Shown here: positions 46,299 through 59,269 of the stretch, one piece after another
Numbering within the stretch: the stretch's first letter is position 1
How the letters are laid out: every line of letters begins with the position of its first letter
Assembly: GCA_002943765.1 (NCBI GenBank)
Contig: PQWQ01000015.1
Coordinates: forward strand, 620,001-684,000
DNA length: 64,000 nt
DNA from: Psoroptes ovis
Lineage: Eukaryota > Arthropoda > Arachnida > Sarcoptiformes > Psoroptidae
Reading direction: 5' to 3'
Made by a program: the position numbers and the translations under genes
The notes under the pieces: generated by a model
Told to the model about the DNA's origin: nothing
The model's input: the letters and a program-made list of their open reading frames with translations, nothing else
The model's database searches: none

Positions 46299-48167
46299 AT
46301 GGTACGAAAAAGAAAATCAAGCACCGTCGAACATCAATGGAAACCAATGACAATTGAATGTGATGATGGCCTAAATGAAGATGATTTCAATGGTTTAGTT
46401 GCAATTGAAGAATTGAATGATTACAATATTGTAAGTGAATCAAATAATAATTCATCCAAAAATAAAAAATTTAAAGCAAACGATGAGAAAAATGCTAAGA
46501 AAAAATCTAAGAAGAAGAAGAATAAAATGACCATCATCGATGTATCAACAAATGATGAAAATGAAATCCCCAACAATGATGAAGATTATGTCGATCTGGA
46601 TATGTCAGAATGGGAAAAACTGTCTGTACCAAAACCAATAATTGATTGTTTACGAAAATTACGAATGTCAAAGCCGACACCGATTCAAACGGCTACAATA
46701 CCTGCCGCGATTAATGATCGTAAAAATATATATGGAGCTGCACCTACTGGTAGCGGCAAAACATTGGCATTCGCTATTCCAATCGTTAGTCAAATTATGA
46801 AAGAAACAGATGATGATAATGTTGAAGATCGAAAACTTCGTTCAATAATATTGACACCGACAAGAGAATTAGCTGTACAAATTAAACAACATATTGATAA
46901 TATTTGTAAATTTAATTCATCAATCCGAATCGCATTGATTGTTGGTGGTCTTGCCATACAAAAACAGGAACGTATTCTTAAAAAACAAAAACCTCAAATT
47001 ATTGTCGCGACACCAGGTAGATTATGGGAATTAATGACATCCGGAAAGATTCCATATTTAAATTATGAATCCATTGTAAATAGTTTGCAATCATTTGTCA
47101 TAGATGAAGCTGATCGTATGATTGAAAAATCTCATTTTGAAGAGCTTGAATTTATTATTGATTTTTTCAACAAAAACAATCAACAAAATCCGTTCACAAA
47201 TGGCCAGTGTCAAGTGTTTATTTTTTCAGCTACATTAACATTAAGAAAATCGACAAAAAGTAAGCAGCAGCGATTAAAATCTAAGAAATCAGATCAAGAT
47301 TCAATAGATTTGATAAAAATGTTGCATATTGATCACAATACATTGAAAACTTGTGACCTAACTGATTGTGGAAAAAAATCAAAACCTGATGCTGAACATT
47401 TGACCGAATCCATTATACATTGTATGAAAGATGATAAAGATTTATATTTATATTATTTCCTAATAACAAATCCAGGTCGTACAATTGTATTTTGTAATAG
47501 TATTGATTGTATAAGACGTTTATTGAATATATTTCGTTTTCTACAACTAAATCCTTTATCAATACATTCGTCTATGCCACAAAAACGTCGTCTTACAAAT
47601 ATTGAACGGTTTTCATCACGGAAAAATTCATTAATATTCGCTACTGATGTTGCGTCTCGTGGATTAGACATACCGAACATTGATAATGTTGTCCATTATC
47701 AAGTACCACGTACAGCTGACATTTACATACACCGAAGCGGTCGTACAGCTCGAATCAATAATAAAGGTTTTAGTTTAATATTATGTGATCCGCATGAAGA
47801 AGCATTTTTTCTTCGAAATTTCGCTCGTATCATTCAAAAAGAAACAATCAATGAATATGGTAATATTGATTCACGAATCTTATCTAAATTGAAAGAACGT
47901 TTACGATTAGCAAAATTATGTGATTCATTAGAACATCAGCAACGTAAAAATCGTATTGAAAAAAATTGGTTCAAAACATCGGCAAATGCATGTGAAATTT
48001 TAATAGATTCAGATGACGATGATAATAATAATGATGATGAACGAAAAATTAATGATATTCATCGTGAAAAAACTAATGAAAAAACATTAAGATTGTATCA
48101 AAAACAATTAACGATGTTGTTGAAAAAATCATTGAATACATCGACAAGATTTTTATCTAAACGATAA
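46299..48167 (+). CDS. DDX24: DEAD-box RNA helicase DDX24 (Mak5-like)
   Basis: 622 residues in one exon. Helicase motifs in order: Q motif PTPIQ (126-130), Walker A APTGSGKT (148-155), PTRELA (187-192), TPGR (238-241), DEAD (269-272, VIDEADRMIEKSHFEEL), SAT in FIFSATLTL, then VFCNS, ATDVASRGLDIPNID and HRSGRTAR. The start SEWEKLSVPKPIIDCLRKL, the ATPGRLWELM block and the long basic insert after SAT (KSTKSKQQRLKSKKSD) fit DDX24/Mak5, a nucleolar helicase in 60S ribosome assembly. The N-terminus has a Lys-rich nuclear/nucleolar signal (KKSKKKKNK). Shorter than human DDX24 (859). Confidence 0.9.
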   Translation: MVRKRKSSTVEHQWKPMTIECDDGLNEDDFNGLVAIEELNDYNIVSESNNNSSKNKKFKANDEKNAKKKSKKKKNKMTIIDVSTNDENEIPNNDEDYVDLDMSEWEKLSVPKPIIDCLRKLRMSKPTPIQTATIPAAINDRKNIYGAAPTGSGKTLAFAIPIVSQIMKETDDDNVEDRKLRSIILTPTRELAVQIKQHIDNICKFNSSIRIALIVGGLAIQKQERILKKQKPQIIVATPGRLWELMTSGKIPYLNYESIVNSLQSFVIDEADRMIEKSHFEELEFIIDFFNKNNQQNPFTNGQCQVFIFSATLTLRKSTKSKQQRLKSKKSDQDSIDLIKMLHIDHNTLKTCDLTDCGKKSKPDAEHLTESIIHCMKDDKDLYLYYFLITNPGRTIVFCNSIDCIRRLLNIFRFLQLNPLSIHSSMPQKRRLTNIERFSSRKNSLIFATDVASRGLDIPNIDNVVHYQVPRTADIYIHRSGRTARINNKGFSLILCDPHEEAFFLRNFARIIQKETINEYGNIDSRILSKLKERLRLAKLCDSLEHQQRKNRIEKNWFKTSANACEILIDSDDDDNNNDDERKINDIHREKTNEKTLRLYQKQLTMLLKKSLNTSTRFLSKR

Positions 48168-51100
48168 TGTTTTCGCCCGTTTTTTTTGCCTTTTTCCATC
48201 TCAAAATTATTTAAATTTTTGTTCAAATCATCATTCAAATGAATAAATAAATAACAAAACACCTACGATTTCCATAAATCAAAAAACAATTGGGAATTTT
48301 CTATTGAATAAAACGAAAAAAGTCATGTTTTGAACAAACACGAAAGCAATATTTCAATGTTAACCTTGCTCTTCATAGGTCTGTTTCATTTTTTTTTCAA
48401 AAATTAAGTTTAATCTTATTTTGTAAATTACAAATATATTCATTAAATGGATCATATGTCAAATACAGGAAATAACATCCTAGAAATTTTGCATTCAAAA
48501 TTTCAAAGTCAAAGTCATTGTTCTTAGCGTTTCTTGATTCATTTCATTCAATTGATTAATCAAAATTCATTATTCACTGGTCAAATTGAAACCAAAAATT
48601 ACCGAAAAAACAGGGTGAACAACCTCTTTAAACTTTCGGTGATTCATTATAAAGGTGGTCCAAGAAATGAAATTTTGGAAATCGTGAAAATATTACCGAA
48701 ATTTTATGCAATTATTGTAATTATATGGAGTAATGAAAATTTTCTCTGGTCGTCAAGACAACAATTGAAACAAATGATACTTGTCAAATTTTTATTTTAC
48801 CGTTCTTTGACTATCCGAATTAATACCATGATGCAATACTATTTCATATAATTTTTATCCGCATTAATAATACAAGCATATGCTGGATATATAACATTGA
48901 AATTGTATTCCTTGTAGGAAGTGAATGAACAAATATTTCATATCTTCAATTGATTGACCTTTGAATAAAACAAAACCAGTGTTTTGAACTCTTTTATCAT
49001 GGAGTTCAATAAACGGAATCTATTTGTTTAACATCGTTCTTCATCAGTCAATGACAATGGTAGCAGGTGAGTTCAATTAATCCGTAATTTTTCTGAAGAT
49101 TATGATTAGCGTTTCACAGCCTGAACTTTAGAATTCGGCCCTTTTCAACCAGAATTCTCGTAGTATTTATCATTGTATCTGTACATGAAATAGAATAATA
49201 TTCATTTAAGGAATTTACATCATCATTATTCATTCATTCAAGCCTTTACTTACCTTTACAATTGTAATTATTTTTAGGTGATGCAAAAGTAATCAAGAAT
49301 TTCTCATAATTATATCCGACGATATTTATGCTACTACTACGACTACTTTGATTATAAATAAACTAAATTATTGCAGAGAAAAAGAGTCAAATCCGAGAAG
49401 TAATATTTCTCTTTATATATTTTTTATTAAAATATATTACATCTTTTGAGTATATTGTTTCATCGTTTTAATTTTGTTGTCGTCATTCAGCTAGCGTTTG
49501 GTATTTGTATTTGATTTCAATCATTATTTTTCGTTTGTTTGTTGTTTTGTTTGCGAGACGCCTACGAACTTTCAACGATATCTTCTCGAAACCTTTTCAT
49601 TATTTCAATTTTTCTCAAAAATTTTCCAAAATAACAAAAAAAAAACCAATAGCAGCAAATGATTGTTGTTGTTGTTGTTGTAGGTTTTTCAATGTTGTTT
49701 TCTTGGATCGAAATCATCAATGATGATAATAAACCATTCAAATAATGAATAAATGGTTAACGATAAAAAACCAGTAGAGTTTATGCGTTGAATATGTGTG
49801 TGACGAGAGAGAGAATGAAAGAGAGAAATAGCTGCAGCTCAATTGCAGTTTGCAACAGATTTTAATCATCATCATTATTTTTAAATCATATTTCGTATAT
49901 GCAGCGAAGTTGTATGACACGAAATATTAAGTTTTCAACAATTCATTGAGTTTTGTTAACTTCATCATTATCAACATTGACAAATAGAAACACCACCACC
50001 ACCATCATCATCATCATTGATCCATTGTGTTGTTGTTGCCAAATAATCTTGTGTAGCTGTTTTTGTTTGTTTGTTTGTTGTTTTTGATTTTATTACGTCG
50101 ATACAAATACAAAACAAAAACAATAAAAAAAAACAATCCAAACACCATTTGGAACCATATATTTACATTCCATTATGTTTCAAAAGTGTTTGTTTTTCTC
50201 CATTTTTAATTGATTGATATCATATTTATTAAATAATCAACAAATAAATATTGATCGGTACACTGATACATATCTTGGTGATTAATATTGAAAGAAAAAT
50301 GATTAAACCCAATTCACCCCAATAAACAAAATGATTTTTCAATGAATTAATTTCATTTATTAATTTTCTACAATAACCAATCATTGTCGATATTGTTTCA
50401 TATTCATCTTATTATTATCATAACCATATCATCTCAATAATAATCATTAAAATTGATCATTAATCTATCTACAATTTGGAAAAATTGCGAAAATTGAAAT
50501 AACAAACAAGCGATAATCGTTTATCAATTACTATTTATCTTGAAGGTAAAGAAAAATACATTGAATCATTTTCAGAAATTATCATAATTTTTGGTTATCA
50601 TAAATTATCATTACGATGAATGAGTTTGTTACAAACGACTAATGATAAGTCGATTACGAATGATGATTTGTTTTTTTGGCTTGATTTTGTGTTTTTGCTT
50701 AACAATAAAAACAAAATTTCCGATTTCAAACGACAGTAGTATGTCGTGATGTAATTGTGTGATTTATGTGAAAATTGAAATCAAAATTAAAAAAATTTTT
50801 AAAAAAACAAACTCCAATATATTTAAACCTTAAACTTTTGTCATCTCATTTTCGAAAAGGACAAATTTCTATTTTTTTTTAGTGTTTTGTTTTGATTCAT
50901 GTGTCGTTGAGTTTTTGCCATTTAATTTTTTTTTTTTTATTTATTCACATTTTTTTTTTGATCTAAAAATTTTGCTCAATCAATTTGGTCAATGGTTATT
51001 CAACTTTGATCAATTCATTGATTCATTAATCGAGTTCATTACATTATCGTGTTCATTCTATTCACATTTTTTTCCCACTCAATTCCATTGTATTTTGTCA

Positions 51101-51197
51101 ACATATCAAACAAAATAATAAAGAATTTATTCATCCATTAAACCAGATCGTGTGTGTGTGTTTGGTGTTTTTGTACTTGTAAGTTTTAATAAATAAC

Positions 51198-51234
<37 letters not shown>

Positions 51235-51973
51235 GAATAATAAACGAATGAATAACGAAAAAAAAAACAAGTCACAATACTTTTTAATGTCTTCGTTATA
51301 TAATAATACCATACACAATAAAAAGTCATTGTCTTGTCTTGTCATCAGACATCATTTCGTTTTTTGGTCGTTCTATTGGTAGATATATAATATTCGTAAT
51401 AGCAGTAGTTGAATAAAATAGTTCAAAAAAAAAAAAAAAAAAAAAAAAACAGAAAAAACGGGGACAACTACCCCTAATTCATTTAATCGTTTAATTATTA
51501 TCTTCATTATTATTATTAGCATTAGTAGATATCTTCAGTAAATGTTCATTGAATGATTGTCATAACAAAAAGAAAAAAGAAAAATTTGAAATCATCATAA
51601 ATTTTGTTCCGTCATTCATATCATCATTGTCATATTAATCACACTAGAAGAAGATCATACCACATGTATTTAGTATTTATGTATGTTCATGTGTGTGTGT
51701 GTGTGTGTGTGTTTGTCTATTTTCTAGAAATCTTCTTAAATTTTGAATCAAATAATATCTGAATTATAATTTGAAATTAAATTAAAATTTATTATTGTTT
51801 TGTTTTCTCCACTTTTAGATGCTTTGAATTGAATTTTCATTAATACAAATAATACGAACAAATATACTTTTTCATTATATTTTAAATTTTAAAATATACT
51901 GAATCAAATTTCATTGAACAATCCATTTATTGTATTTGACAGCCGATAAATAAAAACCAAATAAAAAATAAAA
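48168..51973. other. 3.8-kb gap with homopolymers and GT microsatellite
   Basis: No supportable gene. It contains A runs of about 31 (51199-51229) and 25 (51425-51449) and a GT microsatellite (51691-51712). The less AT-rich part 48962-49170 has no recognisable coding or element structure. Short ORFs (48534-48851, 49505-49723, 51127-51345) look spurious. The 3' part should hold the promoter of the DNAJB6-like gene. Confidence 0.5.
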
Positions 51974-52919
51974 ATGGCAATCGATTATTATGAAATTTTG
52001 CAAATAACACGTTCAGCAACACCGGATGAAGTGAAAAAAGCGTATGTATCTGTTTTGTTTTTGATAATTTCATTGAAAAAATTTGATGAATAAACCAATT
52101 TTGTTATCATTTTGTTTGATGACTAATAATGAAATTATGTGTTTTGAATTACAGTTACCGTAAATTAGCGCTAAAATGGCATCCAGATAAAAATCCTAAT
52201 AATAAAGAAGAAGCTGAAAAACAATTTAAACGAATTTCACAAGCATATGAAATCCTATCCGATGGTATGTTTCTATAATCGATTAATTGTTCACATTCAT
52301 GGATGAATTTGTATTTATTTTCAGATAAAAAACGTCGCCAATATGATAGATATGGATCGATTGATGATCAACAAGACTTTTTCAGCACAAATAATTCTCA
52401 TGGCTCTCCATTTGCATCAATGTTCTCGTTTCGTGATCCACATGATATATTCCGAGAATTTTTCCGTTCTTCTGATATGTTTGCCGATTTTCAACCATTT
52501 GGTATGAATGGAGGTTTTGCACCATTTAGTCAGAATGGTTTCGGTTTTGGTAATTTACAACCGACATTTGTCGATTCATTCGGGTTCGGTGGTAATACCC
52601 ATAGTTCTTTCACAACATTTACATCGGATGATCCGTTTGCTCATATGAACGGAAACGGGATGCGTTCAAATGTTAAACGTACAACCACAACCACTACAAA
52701 ATACGTAAACGGAAACAAAATTGAAACACGAAAGTAAGTTTTTGTCATTGATAATATTAGACTCCTGAAAATCCATAAAATTAATTATATAAACTTTACA
52801 GAGTTTTCGAAAATGGTAAAGAAACTGTCACTGTCCATGAGAATGGTATTCTCAAATCTAAAGTCATTAAAGAGCCACCACAGACTACTAATCTTCAAAA
52901 ACAATCTATCAAATACTAA
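51974..52919 (+). CDS. DNAJB6-like J-domain chaperone (Mrj)
   Basis: Four exons (51974-52041, 52155-52264, 52325-52733, 52802-52919, phases 2, 1, 2) give 234 residues. The J domain (about 1-70) starts DYYEILQITRSATPDEVKKAYRKLA... across the first splice and has the HPD motif in KWHPDKNPNN; it ends DDKKRRQYDRYG. A Gly/Phe-rich linker with FRDPHDIFREFF follows, then the DNAJB6/2 signature TTTTTTKYVNGNKIETRK and VFENGKETVTVHENG. This class binds unfolded or aggregation-prone clients and stimulates Hsp70 ATPase. The Ser-rich segment of human DNAJB6 is not evident. Last exon ends IKY. Confidence 0.9.
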
Positions 52920-54401
52920 TCAAATTAATAAATTAATTAAGAGAACAAAATTTTTTTTATTAAAAAATTATTTACAACAAATAAAACACACAGATATCAC
53001 ATTTCACTAGTAAAAAATTTACACAAATCTTTAGTTTTAAAAATTTTTCCATTAACAAACCTATTCAATGATCAAACTCAACACAAAACATTTTTAGGCA
53101 TTACTCATCATTCAATAATTAATTAATTCATCTATTCTCATCAATTCATTATTCAAATCAAACAAACACAACACAACAAATAATCAAAGAAAAAAATCTA
53201 AAATGATAAAAAAAAATTCCGATCAAAACGATAAAATCGATCAATCAATCATTCCGAATCATTTTTGAATTTTTCTTGAGATTTTTTTTAAAATAATTCA
53301 TCTTAAATGTTTGCTCATTGAAAAATATTGAATAACTATTGAATAACCACGATGATAACCATAAAAATAACATCTGAAATTAAATAATTGAATCAACAAT
53401 CGAAAGTATTATCCGAAAATCATTAATTAATTCAATCAAAACCAAGAGAAACATTGAAATTGAAAATTCTGAAAAACACCTAAAACTGATTCATTCAAAT
53501 TTCATTCATTCAAAATATCATAATTATTGTCATTATTATTATTATAATTACATGAAATCACTGATCACTGTTCCCGTTCAATAATGATTATTATTCTTTT
53601 TTTGTTTGTAAATCATCAGTTTTTTTTTCTTAAATTAATTTTCAATTAAAATATAATAATGATAATCAATTAAAAATAATTCGTAATCCTTTCATTTTTG
53701 TTTTTGTGTGGATTTATTTTGTTATAAAATTGTCGGTGAATTTTGAACATGTCATGTTTATGAACATACATGCCAAAACACACATGAAAACCTTGAATTA
53801 TAAATTTCAAGTTTTTTTATTATTATTATTCGTAAGTGGTGGTTGTCCATGGATTTTTATTTTATTAATTCGTTTTTGTTTATCCAAAAATTATTTGAAC
53901 AAAGACATCTTTTTTTTCTCTGTATTATTCATAATATTTATTTGTTTGTTTGTTGATGATGATAATGATGGTGATGATGATGATATTCACAATAATGATC
54001 ATTGAAATGATACATAATTTTCAGTAACAAACTTGAATTTTATCAACACTCACGCATCATTTGAAATGGTGTGTTTTTTATGTTTGTGTGGTTGTACCGT
54101 CGTATCAATAATAATTTTAATGATCATCATCCAAAATACAACATTGAAATGAACGAATGAATCAAAATTAATTTGAATTATCATAATAATAGTAATAATA
54201 ATAATGGAATGGAAAACCTACACATGATTGTAATGAATGATTGAATATCATTGATCTTTTTCATTTCTCTGAAAAAAAATTGGCGCCATGATTCAAATTT
54301 GAAAAAAAACGTCGTTTGCGTAAAGTGATGAATCTACAATGTTCTTGGTCGTAAACATGTGATTTGATTTTTTAAAATTATTTGAAAATTTTTTCATCAA
54401 T
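52920..54401. other. gap between DNAJB6-like and YARS2 genes
   Basis: 1.5 kb of AT-rich DNA with CAT/GAT runs (53956-53984). It holds the DNAJB6-like 3' UTR and the YARS2 promoter. The ORF 53706-54005 is hydrophobic low complexity and unsupported. Confidence 0.5.
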
Positions 54402-55922
54402 ATGTTTCGTGTTTGTATTTGTAAGAGACGATTTTTGATATTGAATAATCATAAAAGATTTTTTGGTACAAAAATTTTCGATCAATTATCATCCAAAGGA
54501 TTATTGTGTTCATATTTTCCACAAAAGTATTTGAAATTTTAAATATTTTGATAAAGTTTTCACTAATTATTATCTTTTCTCAATTTTCTCCAATCAATTA
54601 GTTTAAATATAAATGAATTTTTGTCCAAGAAACAATGTATTTATGCTGGTTTTGATTCAACTAATAAAAGTTTACATGTTGGTAATTTATTGGTGTTGAT
54701 TACGTTATTTCATTTACAACATCATGGTCATCGTATTATTGTGCTGATTGGTGATTCTACAGCACAAATTGGTGATCCATCTGGTAAATTACAAGAAAGA
54801 CCAAAATTAGCTAATGATACTATCGAATTGAATTCAAATGGTATTGAAGAAGACATCAAAAATGTATATAATAATTATCATAAATATTTTTTCCACAATA
54901 AACAATCCGAAACATATAAAAATCAATTATTAATACTTCGGAATAGTAAATGGTACAATCAAATGAATGTAATTGATTTCATTAATAATTATGCAAGATA
55001 TTTACGGATGGGTGACATGTTGAATAAAAGTACGATTCGCGAGCGATTAGAATCGCCGACAGGGCTAAGTTTTGCTGAATTTTCTTATCAAACATTTCAA
55101 GCATATGATTGGTATCATTTATTTAAACGTTATAATTGTCGTATGCAACTTGGTGGTATCGATCAAACAGTCAACATACACAATGGTTATGATTTAATCA
55201 AAAAAATTGATCAACAAATTTCTGTTGGATTATTTGTGCCTTTGATTACAGATAAAAAAGGAAACAAAATCGGTAAATCTGAAGGCAAACCAATATTCTT
55301 GAATGCAAATTTAACAACACCTTTTGGTTTATATCAAGTTAGTGCAGAGTCATTTTAATGAATTCAATTTTAATTTAATATCATTTCATTATCACTTTAG
55401 TACTTTATGCGAATACCAGATCGTGATATTAATCATATGCTGAGATTATTCTCATTCAAACCATTAAAAGAAATTGAAATATTAATAACTGAACAAATGA
55501 AAAATCCAAAACCATGGAGATTACAAAAATATTTGGCTGAAGAAATGACATTATTAGTGCATGGACAAAATGGTTTAGAACAAGCTCAACGTATCACATC
55601 AGCGTTGTTCAATAAAAACTTGGAACAATTAGGAAATTTAACTGATCAAGAAATTGCTGATGTATTTGATGGTGTACCGATTGTCAACATGGAGTTTGTC
55701 GAAGAGCAAACAACGGTTTTAACATTAGCAATGAAAACAAAACTTTTCAATAATGAAATTGAAGCCATCAATACGATAAAAGATGGTGGCTTCTATATCA
55801 ATTATGAACGTCATACAAATGTTGATGATTTTATTGAAAATAAATCTGAACATATTCTAAAAAATCATATTACAATAGTCAGTGTGGGGAAACGTAATCA
55901 TTGCCTAATAAAATGGTTATAA
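54402..55922 (+). CDS. YARS2: mitochondrial tyrosyl-tRNA synthetase
   Basis: Three exons (54402-54526, 54602-55337, 55401-55922, phases 2 and 0) give 460 residues, near the human 477. The first exon encodes a basic mitochondrial presequence (MFRVCICKRRFLILNNHKRF). The catalytic core has YAGFDSTNKSLHVGN with the HIGH-like HVGN (67-70), IGDSTAQIGDPSGK, QLGGIDQ, and KIGKS (264-268) as the KMSKS loop, matching bacterial/mitochondrial class I TyrRS. The C-terminal region ends in an S4-like fold (MKTKLFNNEIEAINTIKDGG). It charges mitochondrial tRNA-Tyr in the matrix. Its stop lies 13 bp from that of SMU1. Confidence 0.95.
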
Positions 55923-55935
55923 TTTAGAAAAAAAA

Positions 55936-57483
55936 TCATGCTTTCCATAATTTTAATAAACCATCAATACTATAAATAGCCAATATATTTTGTTTTGGGT
56001 GATGACAAACACCAATCACTTCTGAATCTGCCACATCTAAAGTATTATCAATTTTTCCCGATTGAACATTAAAACAGTACAATTTTCGATTTTCAGCAAC
56101 TGCATAAATATATTCTCCACGTGATGACACAGTACAACAAACAAAATCACCACCATCAGCCACAGCATTGGTGTATGTTCGCACAATTAAACCGGACATA
56201 TTCATTATACTGATTGTATTACTTCGAGTACAAATAAGAAAATGTTCAGGTGTTTTTGGCATCAATTGTATTGTATTCACAGCAATTTCAATTGTTGATG
56301 ATCCTGATATTGCTGTTGATTTATAGGAATTCACACATTCGGCATTTTTAAGATTCCATATTTTCACCGTACCATCTGAACTACCACTGATGACATGATG
56401 CTGATCATTACTGAATATAACAGTGTTTACAAAACTAGCATGTCCGCGAAATTCTTTCAACATTTTCCCACTTTTTAAACCGTGTATACGCAATGTACCA
56501 TCATAACTGCCTGATAATATTTGTGTATGATCACGATTGAATTGAATACATGTAACACCTTTATTATGTGCTTTATCATATCGTCTTATACATTGGCCAG
56601 TCTGAATTTTCCATATCTTGATTTTACCATTTTGGCCTCCCGACACAAGCATCTCAGAATCTTTACTGAAAGTTAAACATAAAACAGCATCATCCATCAT
56701 CATAAATTCTTCTTGAGCTTGATATTTGAGATCTTTACGAATTTTACCGGTTATGAAGTTCCATACTTCTATCAAGCCATCAACAGTACCGGTCACAAGA
56801 AATTGACCGTCAGGTGAAAATGTAGCACATTCAACATGAATTTTATGACCGAATTTGATTGTTTTCGATAATCGTGTAGGATATGTTTCGTCTTCTTCTT
56901 CTTTGATCGATGTCTTACCACGAAATAAATCAATTGAACTACCTTGTGGTAATAAACCTTGATGTTGTTGCCATTTCAATGCTTGACCAATGAGTACCAT
57001 CAAACGTGATGATGGTACAACAGTAACGTCTGAACTCAAACTTTGAGCAATTTGGGCACGTCTTTTTTCTTTACTAATACCTTCAGGATAAACTTCGTTT
57101 GGATCAAAATAATTCTTAGCTAATAAAGTTTCAAGATGAAGATAACGTTCAGCATGATCATTTTTAAGTTTCAACATAGGATCAGTTTGCCGTAATAAAC
57201 TTCTTGCTGCACCATATTCACGCATTTCGATCAGTTCAATGACAATTTGTTCATATAGATCAACAAGTTTTTTATCAGGTAAATTTAATGGTTGTATAAC
57301 TTTAAGAACAGTTTCCCAGTGGCCATTTTGTATATCTTGAACAAAAGATTCAATCGAATCAACAGTATTCAATTGAATTGTTGATTCTTCTTGCAATACT
57401 TGTAATGTACGATGTAGATTGTTTTCTTTTAAAAATTGTTCAATCAAACGAATAACATCGGCTGATTCAATTTCGATTGACAT
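55936..57483 (-). CDS. SMU1: WD40 spliceosome protein SMU1
   Basis: 515 residues in one exon, against 513 in human. LisH (about 6-38) and CTLH (40-92) motifs are followed by a linker (YPTRLSKTIKFGHK) and a seven-bladed WD40 propeller (about 210-515). Recognisable blades include HVECATFSPDGQFLVTGTVD, LVSGGQNGKIKIWKIQTGQ, GVTCIQFNRDHTQILSGSYD, HHVISGSSDGTVKIWNLK and LAIYSIDGLLKLWKA. SMU1 pairs with RED in the B complex and helps spliceosome activation. Tail to tail with YARS2, which forces overlapping 3' UTRs. Confidence 0.97.
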   Translation of the reverse strand: MSIEIESADVIRLIEQFLKENNLHRTLQVLQEESTIQLNTVDSIESFVQDIQNGHWETVLKVIQPLNLPDKKLVDLYEQIVIELIEMREYGAARSLLRQTDPMLKLKNDHAERYLHLETLLAKNYFDPNEVYPEGISKEKRRAQIAQSLSSDVTVVPSSRLMVLIGQALKWQQHQGLLPQGSSIDLFRGKTSIKEEEDETYPTRLSKTIKFGHKIHVECATFSPDGQFLVTGTVDGLIEVWNFITGKIRKDLKYQAQEEFMMMDDAVLCLTFSKDSEMLVSGGQNGKIKIWKIQTGQCIRRYDKAHNKGVTCIQFNRDHTQILSGSYDGTLRIHGLKSGKMLKEFRGHASFVNTVIFSNDQHHVISGSSDGTVKIWNLKNAECVNSYKSTAISGSSTIEIAVNTIQLMPKTPEHFLICTRSNTISIMNMSGLIVRTYTNAVADGGDFVCCTVSSRGEYIYAVAENRKLYCFNVQSGKIDNTLDVADSEVIGVCHHPKQNILAIYSIDGLLKLWKA

Positions 57484-59269
57484 TTCAAATTTTATTTATT
57501 TATTTTTGATTTGAAAAAAAAATTCATAGCAAAAAATCCACTTTGTTAGACAAACTAAGGTAGAAATAGTTTTTTTATTCACAAAAATCAGATGATTTTT
57601 TTTTTGCGATTAACGAAAAAAAGCGTCTGCGCAATGCAACAACGGAAAAGGTTGCATCTTTGATTACCAATCAACACATAATTACAGAATGAAGACATCA
57701 ATTCGGTGAAAATAATCATAATCATGTTCGAAATTGATCATATTGTATTGAAATTCAATCGGGATATCTCGAAATAAATTTCAAATTCAAAGAAAATCAA
57801 CAAAATGAAACCGAATACATAAATGAGCCAACCCGTTTGAAAATGATACGAAAAAAATATGAATTTACCATTGTTCCATATCTAAGAATTGGTCGCAGGT
57901 TGATTATGATCAATTAGAAATCAATCAAACCAGAAAATGTCTCATTTTATCCCCAAAAAAAACAGTATTTAATTGATTTCAATCACTCGATACATTCTCT
58001 ATGCATCTCATTATCAATACTCAATTGATTGTCAAATTTTATTTTCTCACGTGGTATTTTTTCTAATTTTTTTGATCACGTGAATAGCACATGGTTTATA
58101 ATTTTTATTTTGTTACAAATTTTGATTAATGAAAATCTTATTCCTATTCGGATGATAATATCTTTGCTTTATGAATGATCAAAAGTGATTTTACACATAA
58201 AAATGGCCTTGCTCTTCTCATTGTCCATTTTTCCGATCTGATCAATTATGGAATTGATTCTGGATCGACCAGAGGTTAGACTGTCATCAAAAAAAATGGT
58301 TAAAATATGTGATTTTCCATCGAAAATTATGGTCAAAAATTTTCAATTTTAATTCCATTTGAAATGAAAAAATATTTAAAAATTTCCAACTTCCGGTTAT
58401 CTGGTTGTTTTTCCATATATCTATCATGGTTTCCATTTCCTTTTAGACCAAAGAATTTTTTAATTCAATCAAATCCGAAAAAAAAAACAAGAAAAAACTT
58501 GGGAGGAATTCATTTTGACGACAAGTTTTGTGTTACAGACAGAAAATAAAGCCAAAACGAGAGAAATTGAGAAGAAAAGCGAAAACATATTATACAAATT
58601 GAGTGCAAATTATAATCGATCTTCACTCTGTCTTATGCTACTACTACAAACTTATCAATCCCTCTATTGACAATGCTTCTATGATTAGGTATGAATCACT
58701 CGATCTCGCTGTGCTATGTGCTACTACTACAAAGTTTTCACTGAGTTGTTGGCCTTTTTTCATTTTTTTTTTCTTTCGTTCGATGAGTAGTCGTTCGTTG
58801 TCGTCGTTCTCTTTCATTATTTCTGCATTTCATTTACATTCGCTCGTTAAATTTTTTCATTTTTATGATATTTCTTCATCAATGAATAATGAAAATATCT
58901 GGAAAAAAGACATCGAATAAAAATCATAATTTTGTTTGAATTATCATTGTTGTTGTTGTTTTTGTTGATCAATGTTTAGACAGCGATTTCATAAATTAAA
59001 AGAATTTGACTTTCTCTAAACACATTCACGAATTATCACTAATTTGTTCAACGAATTGAATTAATATTTATTGTATAATAATAGAAATAATCATATGATA
59101 CGTGGTTTAGTTCGTGTTGTATAATTTTGCCGAAAAATATGATTTAAGATCGATAAGAACATTAGGTATTGCTTGAATTGAATTTTTATTCAAAATTAAC
59201 TTACTTTTATGTATTTCGAAATGTTTTTAGGTTGATTATTATTTATTTGTTGATAACAATAACCATATT
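57484..59269. other. divergent region between SMU1 and BRWD-like genes
   Basis: 1.8 kb between head-to-head starts. The first 200 bp has a GC-richer patch (AAAAAGCGTCTGCGCAATGC, about 57618-57637), likely the SMU1 promoter. Around 58628-58740 a word CTACTACTACAAA occurs twice about 95 bp apart. A splice acceptor (TTTTTAG, ends 59230) precedes the BRWD-like start, so a 5' UTR intron is likely. Confidence 0.45.

Noticed and set aside
48534..48851. 105-codon ORF in the gap after DDX24
   Set aside because: Mixed composition made it worth a look, but there is no family resemblance, no splice partners, and similar chance ORFs abound in this AT-rich DNA.
51199..51449. two long A runs as retrotransposon tails
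   Set aside because: No coding remnants or target-site duplications next to them; simple homopolymer expansion explains them.
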